Shown piece by piece: positions 43,917-52,827 of a stretch of DNA of 64,000 nucleotides. A model generated the notes under the pieces. The model searched no databases and was not told where the DNA came from. It saw only the letters and a list, made by a program, of their open reading frames with translations. Origin of the DNA: Paracamarosporium sp. OC-R06-R3 (lineage: Eukaryota; Ascomycota; Dothideomycetes; Pleosporales; Didymosphaeriaceae); assembly GCA_019828545.1 (NCBI GenBank), contig JACVRA010000155.1, positions 1 through 64,000 of the forward strand, written 5' to 3'. The position numbers and the translations under genes were made by a program. Every line of letters begins with the position of its first letter. The first letter of the stretch is position 1.

Positions 43917-45862
43917 ATGTCGTCCAGGAGACCCATCCGGATCGGAAATGCTTCTGGAGCCATTGGCGATGGCATAGATCAAGTGTGCGTCACCATATAA
44001 TGTACAGAATGAACGTTGAAAACTGATATTACTAGCTACCGCCTAGCTCGTGATGGAAACGTCGACGCCATAACTGCAGACTACCTTGCCGTAAGCAAAA
44101 CTTAAATGAAACTCACCACGAATACGATGCCAATTGAACCCCACAGGAATTCAACATCGCCTGGAAAGCCATCGAACTCACCACGCGCCCTGACCTTGGC
44201 TACGAGCCTAACTTCCTTGAGCAGCTCGCCTGGCAGGATGGCGCAGCAGCTAAACTTCTCGCCCAGAAAAATATCAAAGTAGTACACGATGGAGGGGCAT
44301 TGAATCCTAAGGGTCTCGCGCAAAAGACGGATGAGTGCTTCAAGAGCTTGGGAATCGAAGGGGTGAAGGTCGCGTGGGTGGAAGGAGATGATGTCACGGG
44401 ATTGGTGAAAGAAGGGAAAATGGGTAAGCTGATGCATCTGGATCAGACAGATGCAGAGCTTGGGGAACTGCGAAACAAGGTTCTTGCAGCGAACGTGTAC
44501 ACGGGGATGACGGGCGTGATTGCTGCGCTGGAAGCAGAGGCTCAAATCGTGATTTGCGGACGGTGTACAGATGCTTCGCCTGTCATGGGTCTCGCAGCGT
44601 GGTGGCATGGTTGGAAGACCACGGATTACCAGCAGTTAGCGGGGAGTCTGCTCGCGGGACATATCATTGAGTGCGGTGCGTACGTCACTGGAGGCAACTT
44701 CTGCGGGTGGAGAGAAATCGACCAGCTCCACCACGTCGGATATCCGATCGCAGAAATAGCTAGCGATGGGACCTGTGTTATTACGAAGCCGGAGAATACC
44801 AACGGCGCCGTCACAGTGGATACATGCAAAGCGCAGCTCCTCTACGAGATCCAGGGCCCGTTCTACCTCAACCCGGACGTTACAGCGCGTATCGACGGCG
44901 CACACCTCGAACAGGTAGGAAAGAACCGCGTCCATCTTACAGGCATATTAGGCGCTGCACCACCTCCCACTTCGAAGCTAGCTATCTGCCTCCTCGGCGG
45001 CTGGCAAGCAGAGGTCTGCGGCTACGCCGCAGGCCTCGACACCCGCGAGAAACTCGCCCTCATGAAAGACCAAGTCATGCGCGAGATCGACCCTTCAGAC
45101 TTCTCAACATTCAGCATAGAAGTTTACGGAAGCAGTCCTGATAATCCCAAGTCTCAGCAAGAATGCACGGTTACGCTACGCATGTTTGCGCAGAGCGAGA
45201 ACAAAGATGCGATGCTCAAATTCAGGCGGGCGATCTTTTATAACGGGATGCAAGGGTATTGTGGGCTACATTTGGCGATGGACTGGAGGACTATGGAGCC
45301 GAAGCCGTATGTGCGGTATTTCCCGAGTTTGGTGCCGAGCGTGGGTGTGAAGTTGAAGGTGCACTTCGTGGATGGGAAAGCTGTCGATGTGCCGCCAAAG
45401 ACGAAGGAAGAGTGTGCTGAGAGGGTCGTCAAGCAGCTGAATTATAATCCTGAAGCTCCTACTTCTGTGGCCTCGTTTGGACCTACGGAGAAGAGACCGC
45501 TGGGGGATCTTGTTTTCGCGCGCTCGGGCGACAAGGGTGGCAATGCGAATGTAGGGTTTTGGGTCAGAGATCGTGCGGCATGGCCGTGGTTAAGGAGTTT
45601 TCTGACGAGGCAGAGGTGTGTGGAGTTGCTTGGGGATGACTGGAAAGACAGGTATAGTGTGGAGAGGTGTGAGTTTGAGGGGCTGATGGCGGTGCACTTC
45701 GTTATCAAAGGCTTACTACAGGAGGGTGTGAGTAGTAGTAGTGTGCTTGATGGTTTTGGGAAGAGTGTTGGGGAGTTCTTGAGGGCGAGGTATGTGGATA
45801 TTCCGGTAGAGTTGTTCAAGGTGGAGGAGAGACGGCGGTTTACGATGAAGGGGAAGTTGTAG
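43917..45862 (+). CDS. AtuA-like protein (DUF1446)
   Basis: Three exons: 43917-43984, 44036-44090, 44147-45862; 612 aa. The start MSSRRPIRIGNASGAIGDG and VYRLARDGNVDAITADYLAEFN are the N-terminal DUF1446 signature. VVHDGGALNPKGLA, VICGRCTDASP, GHIIECGAYVTGGNFCGW and LARGD-like ARSGDKGGNANVGFW (C-terminal AtuA-like ferredoxin-fold part) complete the family pattern. Bacterial AtuA is encoded in the acyclic terpene (citronellol/geraniol) utilisation operon beside geranyl-CoA carboxylase; its biochemical step is not settled. Here it sits among acyl-CoA ligases and hydratases, so a role in a CoA-thioester pathway is inferred. The C terminus (KGKL) is not a canonical PTS1. The first two exons are tiny, which would be easy to miss. 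Confidence 0.88.
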
Positions 45863-46197
45863 CTAGAACTTGCATTCAACACCAACATTACACGATCGAT
45901 TATTATTTCTAATAGCCTTGAATGAAGCAATCTCTTTCTACAACGGAGCATTTACAATAAACGACAAATTCCTATCACGTGTCAATGATCAGCAAAAGCC
46001 GAGCTAGTCGGATGTTCTAACCCGACCCGAACGGCTGCTACTCTTCTCCACACCACTTCTGAAGACTAGCGTGCACCACACTGCATGATCCTTGTCCGAC
46101 ATGGAGCTAGAATACTTCTTATAATATTCCTAGGTTACCCGCGAATGCGAGACAAATCAATTCGCACTCTCCCCATTCAATTCCAATCCACAGCAAA
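45863..46197. promoter_or_regulatory. Promoter of the MaoC-type hydratase gene
   Basis: 335 bp between two co-directional genes. No TGAATCATTAG motif seen here. A CCCGACCCGAACGG stretch lies near 46021. Confidence 0.4.
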
Positions 46198-47241
46198 ATG
46201 GTCGCCGACAACGATAAGCCGATCAAGCGACCAGACGGCCGCTACGACAACGTCGACTTCACAAAAGCAGTCGGATTCAAGCTCCCCACCGTAAAAGCGA
46301 GCTATCTGCGGCGCGACGTGCTTCTCTTCGTACGCTCCAGAGATTCTTTCCATCGTAAATGTATGGAAACTAATGTAACCCAGGCCAACGCAATAGGCTG
46401 CACAAAAGACGAACTACATTTCCTCTACGAACTCCATCCCAATTTCTCCTGCTTCCCCACCTTCCCCATAAACCTCCCATTCAAACAGACCGACCAGGAT
46501 GTCTACGATTTCTTCGCCCGCGCTCTCGTAACTGATGTACCGGGCGTGCCTGCATTTGACCCGCAACGCTCAGTCGACGGCGAGCGCGGCATCGAGATCC
46601 TGCACCCAATCCCAGTATCTAGCGAAGATCTAGATCTAGAAATCAGTCCTAAGATCGTAGGCGTCTACGATAAAGGCGGAAACATGATCCAAGAGATAGA
46701 ACAAAGCATGATCGACCGAAAGAGCGGAAAGGTCTTTGCGAAGATGACGAGCAAAGCTTTTGGGATCGGGCAGGGAGGATACGGAGGGCCGAGAGGGCCC
46801 AAGACCGTCGATTATAAACCCCCGGATAGGAAGCCGGATGCGGTGCATGTGTTTCAGACTACGCTTGAGACTACGCTGCTTTATCGGTTGTGTGGGGATT
46901 ATAATCCTATACATGCGGATGATAAGTTTGCGCAGGAGGGTGGGTTTAAGGGCGCGTTTTTGCAGGGGCTGGGGACGTGGAATATTGCGGCTCATGGGGT
47001 GTTGAGGGAGTTGGGTGGGAGTGAGGCGGGGAGGTTGAGGAGCTTTAAGGCGAGGTTTGCGAAGATTGTGTATCCTGGGGATGCGCTGGAGATGAGGATG
47101 TGGAAGGTGGGTGAGAAGACTGTGGATGGGAAGGTGTTGGAGGAAGTTATCTTTCAGACCATCGTGCAGGAGGATGGGAGGGTGGTGCTGAGCAACGGTT
47201 TTGTGGAGTTGTGGAAGAAAGGCACGCAGAGTAAATTGTAG
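46198..47241 (+). CDS. Peroxisomal MaoC-type enoyl-CoA hydratase 2
   Basis: Two exons, 46198-46329 and 46384-47241; 329 aa. The 54-nt intron (GTACGC...CTAATG...CCCAG) is a multiple of three without a stop, so it can pass for coding; removing it restores the conserved RRDVLLFANAIGCTKDELHFLYE. The protein is a double hot-dog hydratase 2: an N-terminal half with LHPNFSCFPTFP and a C-terminal half with LCGDYNPIHADDKFA (catalytic Asp/His hydratase motif) and GGFKGAFLQGL. It hydrates trans-2-enoyl-CoA to (3R)-hydroxyacyl-CoA. It ends in SKL, a perfect type 1 peroxisomal targeting signal. Confidence 0.92.
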   Translation: MVADNDKPIKRPDGRYDNVDFTKAVGFKLPTVKASYLRRDVLLFVRSRDSFHRKCMETNVTQANAIGCTKDELHFLYELHPNFSCFPTFPINLPFKQTDQDVYDFFARALVTDVPGVPAFDPQRSVDGERGIEILHPIPVSSEDLDLEISPKIVGVYDKGGNMIQEIEQSMIDRKSGKVFAKMTSKAFGIGQGGYGGPRGPKTVDYKPPDRKPDAVHVFQTTLETTLLYRLCGDYNPIHADDKFAQEGGFKGAFLQGLGTWNIAAHGVLRELGGSEAGRLRSFKARFAKIVYPGDALEMRMWKVGEKTVDGKVLEEVIFQTIVQEDGRVVLSNGFVELWKKGTQSKL

Positions 47242-47321
47242 ATATTCGTCTTGCGAGATGATAACTTCAATTCTGAACGTTATCAGAGAGTCTATCAAGT
47301 ATTATATTCATACAGTGACAC

Positions 47322-48155
47322 CTACAGTCTACTACCCTTCCACACAGGTTTCCTTTTCTCACTAAAAGCCTTCAAACCCTCCTTGATATTCTCCCCTTTC
47401 TGTAACTCAGCCCACTCCCTATCCAAAACAAGTTCAACCGCCCTCTCCACAGCCGCAGTCTCCCACCCCTGCCTCAATCCCGCCCTCGTACATATAATCG
47501 CATCAGGACTATTCTCCGCAATCGCAGCCGCATACCTCACAGCCTCCTCAACAACACGATCCTTCTCCACCACCTTATTCACAATCCCCCACTCCAACGC
47601 CTTCTGCGCCGAAATCGGCTCCCCCATAAGCGCAAACTCGGTCGCCCTCTGCAACCCCACGGTCCGTATCAACCGCGGCAACGCGCCCCCTATCGGCGCA
47701 ACCCCCCTCTTCACCTCAGGCAGCCCAAACACCGCATCCTCACTCGCAACCACCAAATCGCAATTCACGACAAACTCGCACCCGCCGCCCATAGCCAATC
47801 CATTCACAGCCGCTATCACAGGCTTCTTCCCCAGCCTCCTACTCAGGGGCGTAAACGCGGGCTTGTTCCCCATGCGCTTGCTCGGATCCGCGTCGTCGGA
47901 CATGCTGCCGTTCCATTCTTTGAGATCGGCGCCGGCGGAGAAGGCTCGCCCTGTGCCGGTTATTATGGCGATGCTGAGGTTCGGCTCGTCGTCTAGCCAT
48001 TGCCAGATGGAATGCATTTCCCATTGGCCGGCGGTGGACATAGCGTTAAGAGATTTGGGGCGGTCCATGCGGATGAGGAGGACGCGTGGTGCGGGGAAGG
48101 AGAGTTTGAGGAAGGAGGGTGTGGGCGGTGGTGGGGTGGTTGTTGGATGTGACAT
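47322..48155 (-). CDS. Peroxisomal enoyl-CoA hydratase/isomerase A (crotonase family)
   Basis: Single exon, 277 aa from the ATG at 48155 (MSHPTTTPPPP). The frame continues to an earlier ATG at 48260, adding 35 low-complexity residues, so the start is uncertain. Crotonase features are LIRMDRPKSLNAM, FSAGADLKEW (oxyanion hole), NGLAMGGGCEFVVNCDLVVAS (second oxyanion-hole Gly and a catalytic Glu) and FGLPEVKRGVAPIGGALPRL (second Glu). It probably hydrates or isomerises an enoyl-CoA. It ends in SRL, a good PTS1. Its 3' end is only 80 bp from that of the MaoC gene (convergent), and its promoter is shared with hydratase B. Confidence 0.9.
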   Translation of the reverse strand: MSHPTTTPPPPTPSFLKLSFPAPRVLLIRMDRPKSLNAMSTAGQWEMHSIWQWLDDEPNLSIAIITGTGRAFSAGADLKEWNGSMSDDADPSKRMGNKPAFTPLSRRLGKKPVIAAVNGLAMGGGCEFVVNCDLVVASEDAVFGLPEVKRGVAPIGGALPRLIRTVGLQRATEFALMGEPISAQKALEWGIVNKVVEKDRVVEEAVRYAAAIAENSPDAIICTRAGLRQGWETAAVERAVELVLDREWAELQKGENIKEGLKAFSEKRKPVWKGSRL

Positions 48156-48331
48156 TTTGGGTGGTTTGAGGTGATGTGGACGGGTGGTATGGCTCAGCTC
48201 ATTCAGAAGGTTGTTTTCTTTGTGTAGGATGGAGAGGTTGTTCGTGTGGTCTGTGTTCATGGGGGAAGGTTGGCGAGTCAGGGAGCTGGCGGGTGCCGAG
48301 GCATGTAGAGCTGTTTGAATCGTTCACCTCG

Positions 48332-48342
48332 TGAATCATTAG
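48332..48342 (+). promoter_or_regulatory. TGAATCATTAG motif, copy 2
   Basis: Lies 177 bp upstream of the preferred hydratase A start, flanked by CTCG and ACCG. Confidence 0.4.
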
Positions 48343-48482
48343 ACCGCCTTTCTGGCCATCCATCGCTCGTGGCCAAGGGTTCTGCTCCACAATGAGTTGC
48401 AATCGCCGGATGACAGAAACCGATGTGTTAGCTCCGGGATCCCCATGGGGCGGCTGCCATAGCTCAATGAGGGGTACACTAG

Positions 48483-48493
48483 TGAATCATTAG
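48483..48493 (+). promoter_or_regulatory. TGAATCATTAG motif, copy 3
   Basis: Lies 248 bp upstream of the hydratase B start. Same orientation as copy 2 and 151 bp from it. Confidence 0.4.
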
Positions 48494-48740
48494 CCTGTTC
48501 GGGTGCAGATGCAGGGCCGAAGCGGAGGCGCGCTCCTCGATGAATCAGCGTGGAGCGCATTGGACCTCGGCGCAGGGTACGACGCGGGCGACATTTGGAA
48601 CGCGTCGAGCTTCTGTTGTCGCAGTTTCTAGGGTTCGAGTTTTGTCAACCTTCAGTTGGATCATACAGCTTTCCTTCCTTTCTGCTCTTATCACGACCAT
48701 CGCTGCGGGTTCCCCTCCAGCACCTATTCGAACCGCTAAC

Positions 48741-49643
48741 ATGTCGACCCCGCGCACGAAGAATCCCATGCCCGACTGGATAGAAACGCCTCATCCTCAT
48801 GTTCAACACTCGCTCATTACCTTTCCCGCGAAGCACATTCTACAAGTTACCATCAACCGGCCCGAAGCCCGCAATTGCCTCCCGGTAGAGGGCACCATCG
48901 AGCTCGGCGCATTATGGAAGTGGTACGATGCAGAGCCAGAGTTGCGCGTAGCTATCTTTACGGGTGCGGGAGATAAGGCATTTTGCGCGGGCATGGATCT
49001 GAAGCAGCGATTCGACATCTTGGATACGGGCAATATTGCGCACGATTATCCACCAGGGCAGTTTGCGGGGATGAGCAATCGCGCGGGGAAGAAGCCAATT
49101 ATTGTGGCGTGCAACGGGCATGCGCATGGTGAGTAAAACCAATATCACTGGTATTGGGCGTGCCTGACATGGTATCCAGGCGGTGGATTTGAAGCAATCC
49201 TCAACGCAGACGTAATATTCGCATCGCCAAACGCTACGTTCGCTCTTCCGGAAGTACTGCGCGGCGTCTCAGCGCTTGCTGGCGCCCTGCCACGCGTGTT
49301 CCTGCTCTTCGGTAATCACCGTGCGATGGATCTGATACTCACCGGTCGCCGCCTCTCAGTAGAGGAAGCGCACGCTTGGGGACTGGTCAAAGAAATCGTG
49401 CCGCAAGAAAAGTTATTAGAAAGAACTTTGGAATACGCGAAGCTCATTGCGAGTCTCAGTCCTGATAGTGTCATCATTTCTAGGCTGGCGGCAAGAGAGG
49501 CGTGGGAATCGGGTGTAAGCCGAGCGACCATGAGAGGGCAGGAGTTGTGGGCGGAGAATATGCTGAGGAGTGAGAATGCTAGAGAAGGATTGCAAGCGTA
49601 TAAAGAGAAGAGAGAGCCAAGGTGGAAGAGGAGTCATTTGTAG
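48741..49643 (+). CDS. Peroxisomal enoyl-CoA hydratase/isomerase B (crotonase family)
   Basis: Two exons, 48741-49128 and 49180-49643; 283 aa, joined inside HAHGGGFE in correct phase. The ATG at 48741 (MSTPRTKNPMPDW) is preferred; the frame is open upstream but without an ATG that improves the fit. Features: VTINRPEARNCLP, FCAGMDLKQRF (oxyanion hole), NGHAHGGGFEAILNADVIFAS and FALPEVLRGVSALAGALPR with the catalytic Glu. It ends in SHL, an acceptable PTS1. It is clearly a paralogue of hydratase A (same C-terminal REPRWK/KPVWK-type ending), but the insert FDILDTGNIAHDYPPGQFAG is its own. Confidence 0.9.
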
Positions 49644-49777
49644 ATATTTATTATAATGATATGTGAATTTAGCGACAGCAAGTATAGTATATGCAAATGG
49701 TAGACCTATCGGTCAAGAATGCATAACTCTAACACGCGGCCTATATGTATTATCTAGGCATCCTTCTGGTATCGACG

Positions 49778-51675
49778 CTATAATTTGCTTTTCCTTTCTC
49801 GTGCAAGCCGTGCTGGGAGTAGCCGACGGAGCACTTTTCCATTCCCTGATTTAGGAATCTCGTCCAGAATGACAACCCCGCCACGAAGCTTCTTATACGA
49901 TGCAACCTTCGAATCAACATGTTGTCTTATATCTGCCACGATCTTTCCCATGTCTTCCTTCGAAGCCTTTGCTTCCACAGTGAGCGTCACATAACCAATG
50001 GGTACTTCGGTCCCCTGGTCATCATCCCAAAGAGCACACACCGCGCCCTCGCTCACACACGGATGCGAGCTGAGATGTGCTTCGAGTTCTGCTGGCGGTA
50101 CTTGATTCCTATGTCATAGTCAGCTTACGTTCAAGAACAGCCATCAAACGCACCCTTTATATTTGATGAGTTCCTTCTTCCGTTCCGTAAGCCACCAATA
50201 CCCATCCCTATCCACCCGCCCCACATCACCCGTTCTCATCCACTCTCCGTCAAACGTCTCCCTAGTAGCCTCTTCATTCCGCATATATCTCCTGAAAATA
50301 CTCGGTCCGCGAACAAGCATCTCGCTTTGCTCCCCCTCTTCAACGTCCCTGCCCTCATCATCAACAATTCTCGCTTCAATCCCTGCAAACAGCTTTCCCA
50401 CGGAGCCCACCCGGTGAGCAGATTCTGGCTTCAGCATCGTGATGTTCGTTTCTGTCATACCGTAGCCTTGGAATATTGGGGCATTAGGGAAATGTTTCCG
50501 GAAGTGTTCGATAGTTGGGGTGGGGAGGACGGCGCCGGAGCACATTATGTATTTGACTGTTGACAGGCGAGAAAGGTCGAAGGATTGCTGTTTGGAGATT
50601 GCGACTGCAATCGTGGGCAGGATGCGGAGGGCGTTGGATTGTATCTGGGCGGAGAGTTCGAGGAAGGACTCGAGCGTGTATTTCTTTTGTAGCATGGTGT
50701 AGAGGCCCATCCATGTCCCCATGAGGACCACGGTGACAAGACCTAAGGCTTGTCTGAGCACCTTGATTTTTCGCCGTTATGAACTGTTGGACTTACCATA
50801 TATGTGGCACAAGGGCGCGAAGAACACGCCGCGGATGCTGGCGGCCCAGTAGAATGGCTCCGTGGCTCGAATACCAAGCATGGAAGCTACTAGGTTGTAG
50901 TGCGATAGTTCGACGCCCTTTGCTTTGCCACTTGTACCGGAGCTGAAACACACAACGGCAGTGTGTTCTCTGCTGTCTCTTTGCGACAAGTCGAAAGCTG
51001 GCAACGAGGCATTTTGGTCAAAAAGTGTTTCTAAAGTGACATCCTGCGGATTTCAGTATTGTATATTCTACCGCAATCTGGCTTACAGACGTTTTCAAAA
51101 GGAGAATGAGCGCCGTGCATTGAGATAGTTTGCAGTCCGGTCAGGCCCTGCCTCTTCGCTGCGTCAAAAAAGGTAGGCCATGTAGTCGCATCTGCAGCCA
51201 GTACTTTGGGTCTTGATACATCCAAACAATGTGCAACTTCATACTCTGTGCTCAAAGGGTTGACCAATCTAGGATATATCAGTATCCATCATCGACATGA
51301 AAGCCGGCATGATCTCACACGGCCGTGCCCCCAGACCATAAAACTGCGTGTATCAATCGCACCACATCGACCTGAAAGAGACATCAGAAATGAGAACATA
51401 AGGTGCAATCGCCTGCTTACTGAGTTCGGAGCACATATGCAGACCACATCTCCTTCATCTAACGTCATCACTTTCCTCAAACCATGGGCCCCTCTCGCAC
51501 TCTCTTCCCTAATTCCAGCATATGTAATCCTCTTTCCTGTCCAATCATCTTCACATATTACCTTCTGTCCCTCGACATCATCCGGGTTGTATTTTTGCAG
51601 CAACTGCGAGACTGATAGATTTGTCGGGACCTGCGGAGGTGGGTAGCTTGAGGTGTAGATCCTGTGGGAAGACAT
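49778..51675 (-). CDS. Peroxisomal AMP-forming acyl-CoA ligase 2
   Basis: Six exons read leftward: 51675-51421, 51371-51319, 51268-51091, 51043-50797, 50742-50154, 50108-49778; about 550 aa. Start at MSSHRIYTSS. Motifs: VVCFSSGTSGKAKGVELSHYN (P-loop), APLCHIYGLV, QGYGMTETNITML, WMRTGDVGRVD, KKELIKYKGNQVPPAELEAHL and PKSGNGKVLRR with the catalytic Lys. It ends in KSKL, a canonical PTS1. The exon 3/4 junction is doubtful: phase demands a weak donor (GTCTGT) four bases before a good one (GTAAGC), whose use would create a stop. The multi-exon structure contrasts with intron-less ligase 1, so the two are not recent duplicates. Confidence 0.85.
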
Positions 51676-52827
51676 GATTGATTCGAGAACCCTGTCCAGC
51701 ACTCATTATTAATAACTATGTTCCAGATGATGTGGGATTCAAGTCCTGTGATGTTTGGCTCAATATGTTTTAGGCTAGTTTAGAAAGAGTGGGTTCTCAG
51801 GTATTGGCTTGTGGGGTAGCGATGATCAGAGTGCTGATGCGTTACCCGAGCTTCCTCGGTTGAGGGGTCAACAGTACCGGCAAGTAGCTCCTGGTTGTTA
51901 CGTTAGATGGCTAGTGCTGACCACCGGGGCATTACAAAACCTCCCGGTAGTGCGTTTGAAAGATGCCAACATCCCCACGTTGATTACTTTATACGCATAA
52001 CCATTATGTGTGTGAAGTAATTTGTTTTAATACCATGGAAAGAGTAAAAGAATGTATTTCACACCAAGAATTGACCAAGAAGCGAAGAGTCCATGAAGCA
52101 ATACGAAATACCTAAACGGGTTAGTCAGTGCAGTTTCGTAAGATAATTGAACGTTGCGCAACTAAAGACTACCTATAAAAGTTAGATGGAAGAAGAGAGC
52201 GAATACCGACAATGTGGTTGTCACACTACGGTAATTCCCGCGACGGCTTGTGTGCATCCCACAGATAAGCAGTCGCGGAACTGGCGGGAGTAGCTCACAA
52301 TAGCCAGGGCCAAGTGAGTGGTGCGGAAGCTTGACATTCGACCTTGCACTTTGTAGGGACCCCGCGCGCTATATCAAGACTCCCAACTCGCGTAGACGCA
52401 GTCAAGAAGAGGAGGTTGAAGATGTAGCCTGAGTGCCTCTTTCAACAAGAATTTCCTGGCTCAAATGCCTAGCGTCGGGAGGATTGGAAGTGTGACTGCA
52501 ATGATTTTTGTATGCTTACCAGGTGTGCCTTTGTACACCTGGTAAACCCACTGGAATCCTTGCATTTGAACAAGGGTGAGGACAGTATAGATAGCAGAAC
52601 CGGGACACGTAATCTACGCAGGACTGAGACCTTCTCTCCTCCTCAATTTGGTCAACAGACAGGACCAATCATCAGTCCTTGCGCTGTAAGCTACTCCGGC
52701 TTGCATCACGCACTCCCTGGCTGCATCAATCCGAATCCGAAGTACCTCCTACACCTGAACTCTAGATTCGCTTTGTTGCTCGTCCTCTCGAAACTTCTCA
52801 GTCTTTTCGTTTTGTCATTAAACCAAG
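51676..52827. promoter_or_regulatory. Divergent promoter, acyl-CoA ligase 2 / MFS gene
   Basis: 1.15 kb, the longest spacer inside the cluster. It contains the perfect inverted repeat at 52516-52545, a CCGAGC...CCTCGG pair near 51848 and a CTATATCAAG element near 52370. No exact TGAATCATTAG motif. No gene seen. Confidence 0.5.
52516..52545. promoter_or_regulatory. Perfect 11-bp inverted repeat upstream of the MFS gene
   Basis: TTACCAGGTGT and ACACCTGGTAA separated by the 8-bp spacer GCCTTTGT, 282 bp before the MFS start. It could be an operator for a dimeric regulator or form a hairpin. A second inverted repeat with a nearly identical centre lies downstream of the MFS gene (55195-55218). Confidence 0.5.

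Larger units (their letters stand above)
48156..48740. promoter_or_regulatory. Divergent promoter of the two crotonase genes
   Basis: 585 bp. It contains TGAATCATTAG twice in the same orientation, at 48332-48342 and 48483-48493, both preceded by G (12-bp match), and a CCCCATGGGG palindrome near 48441. If hydratase A starts at 48260, the spacer is 480 bp. Confidence 0.5.
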
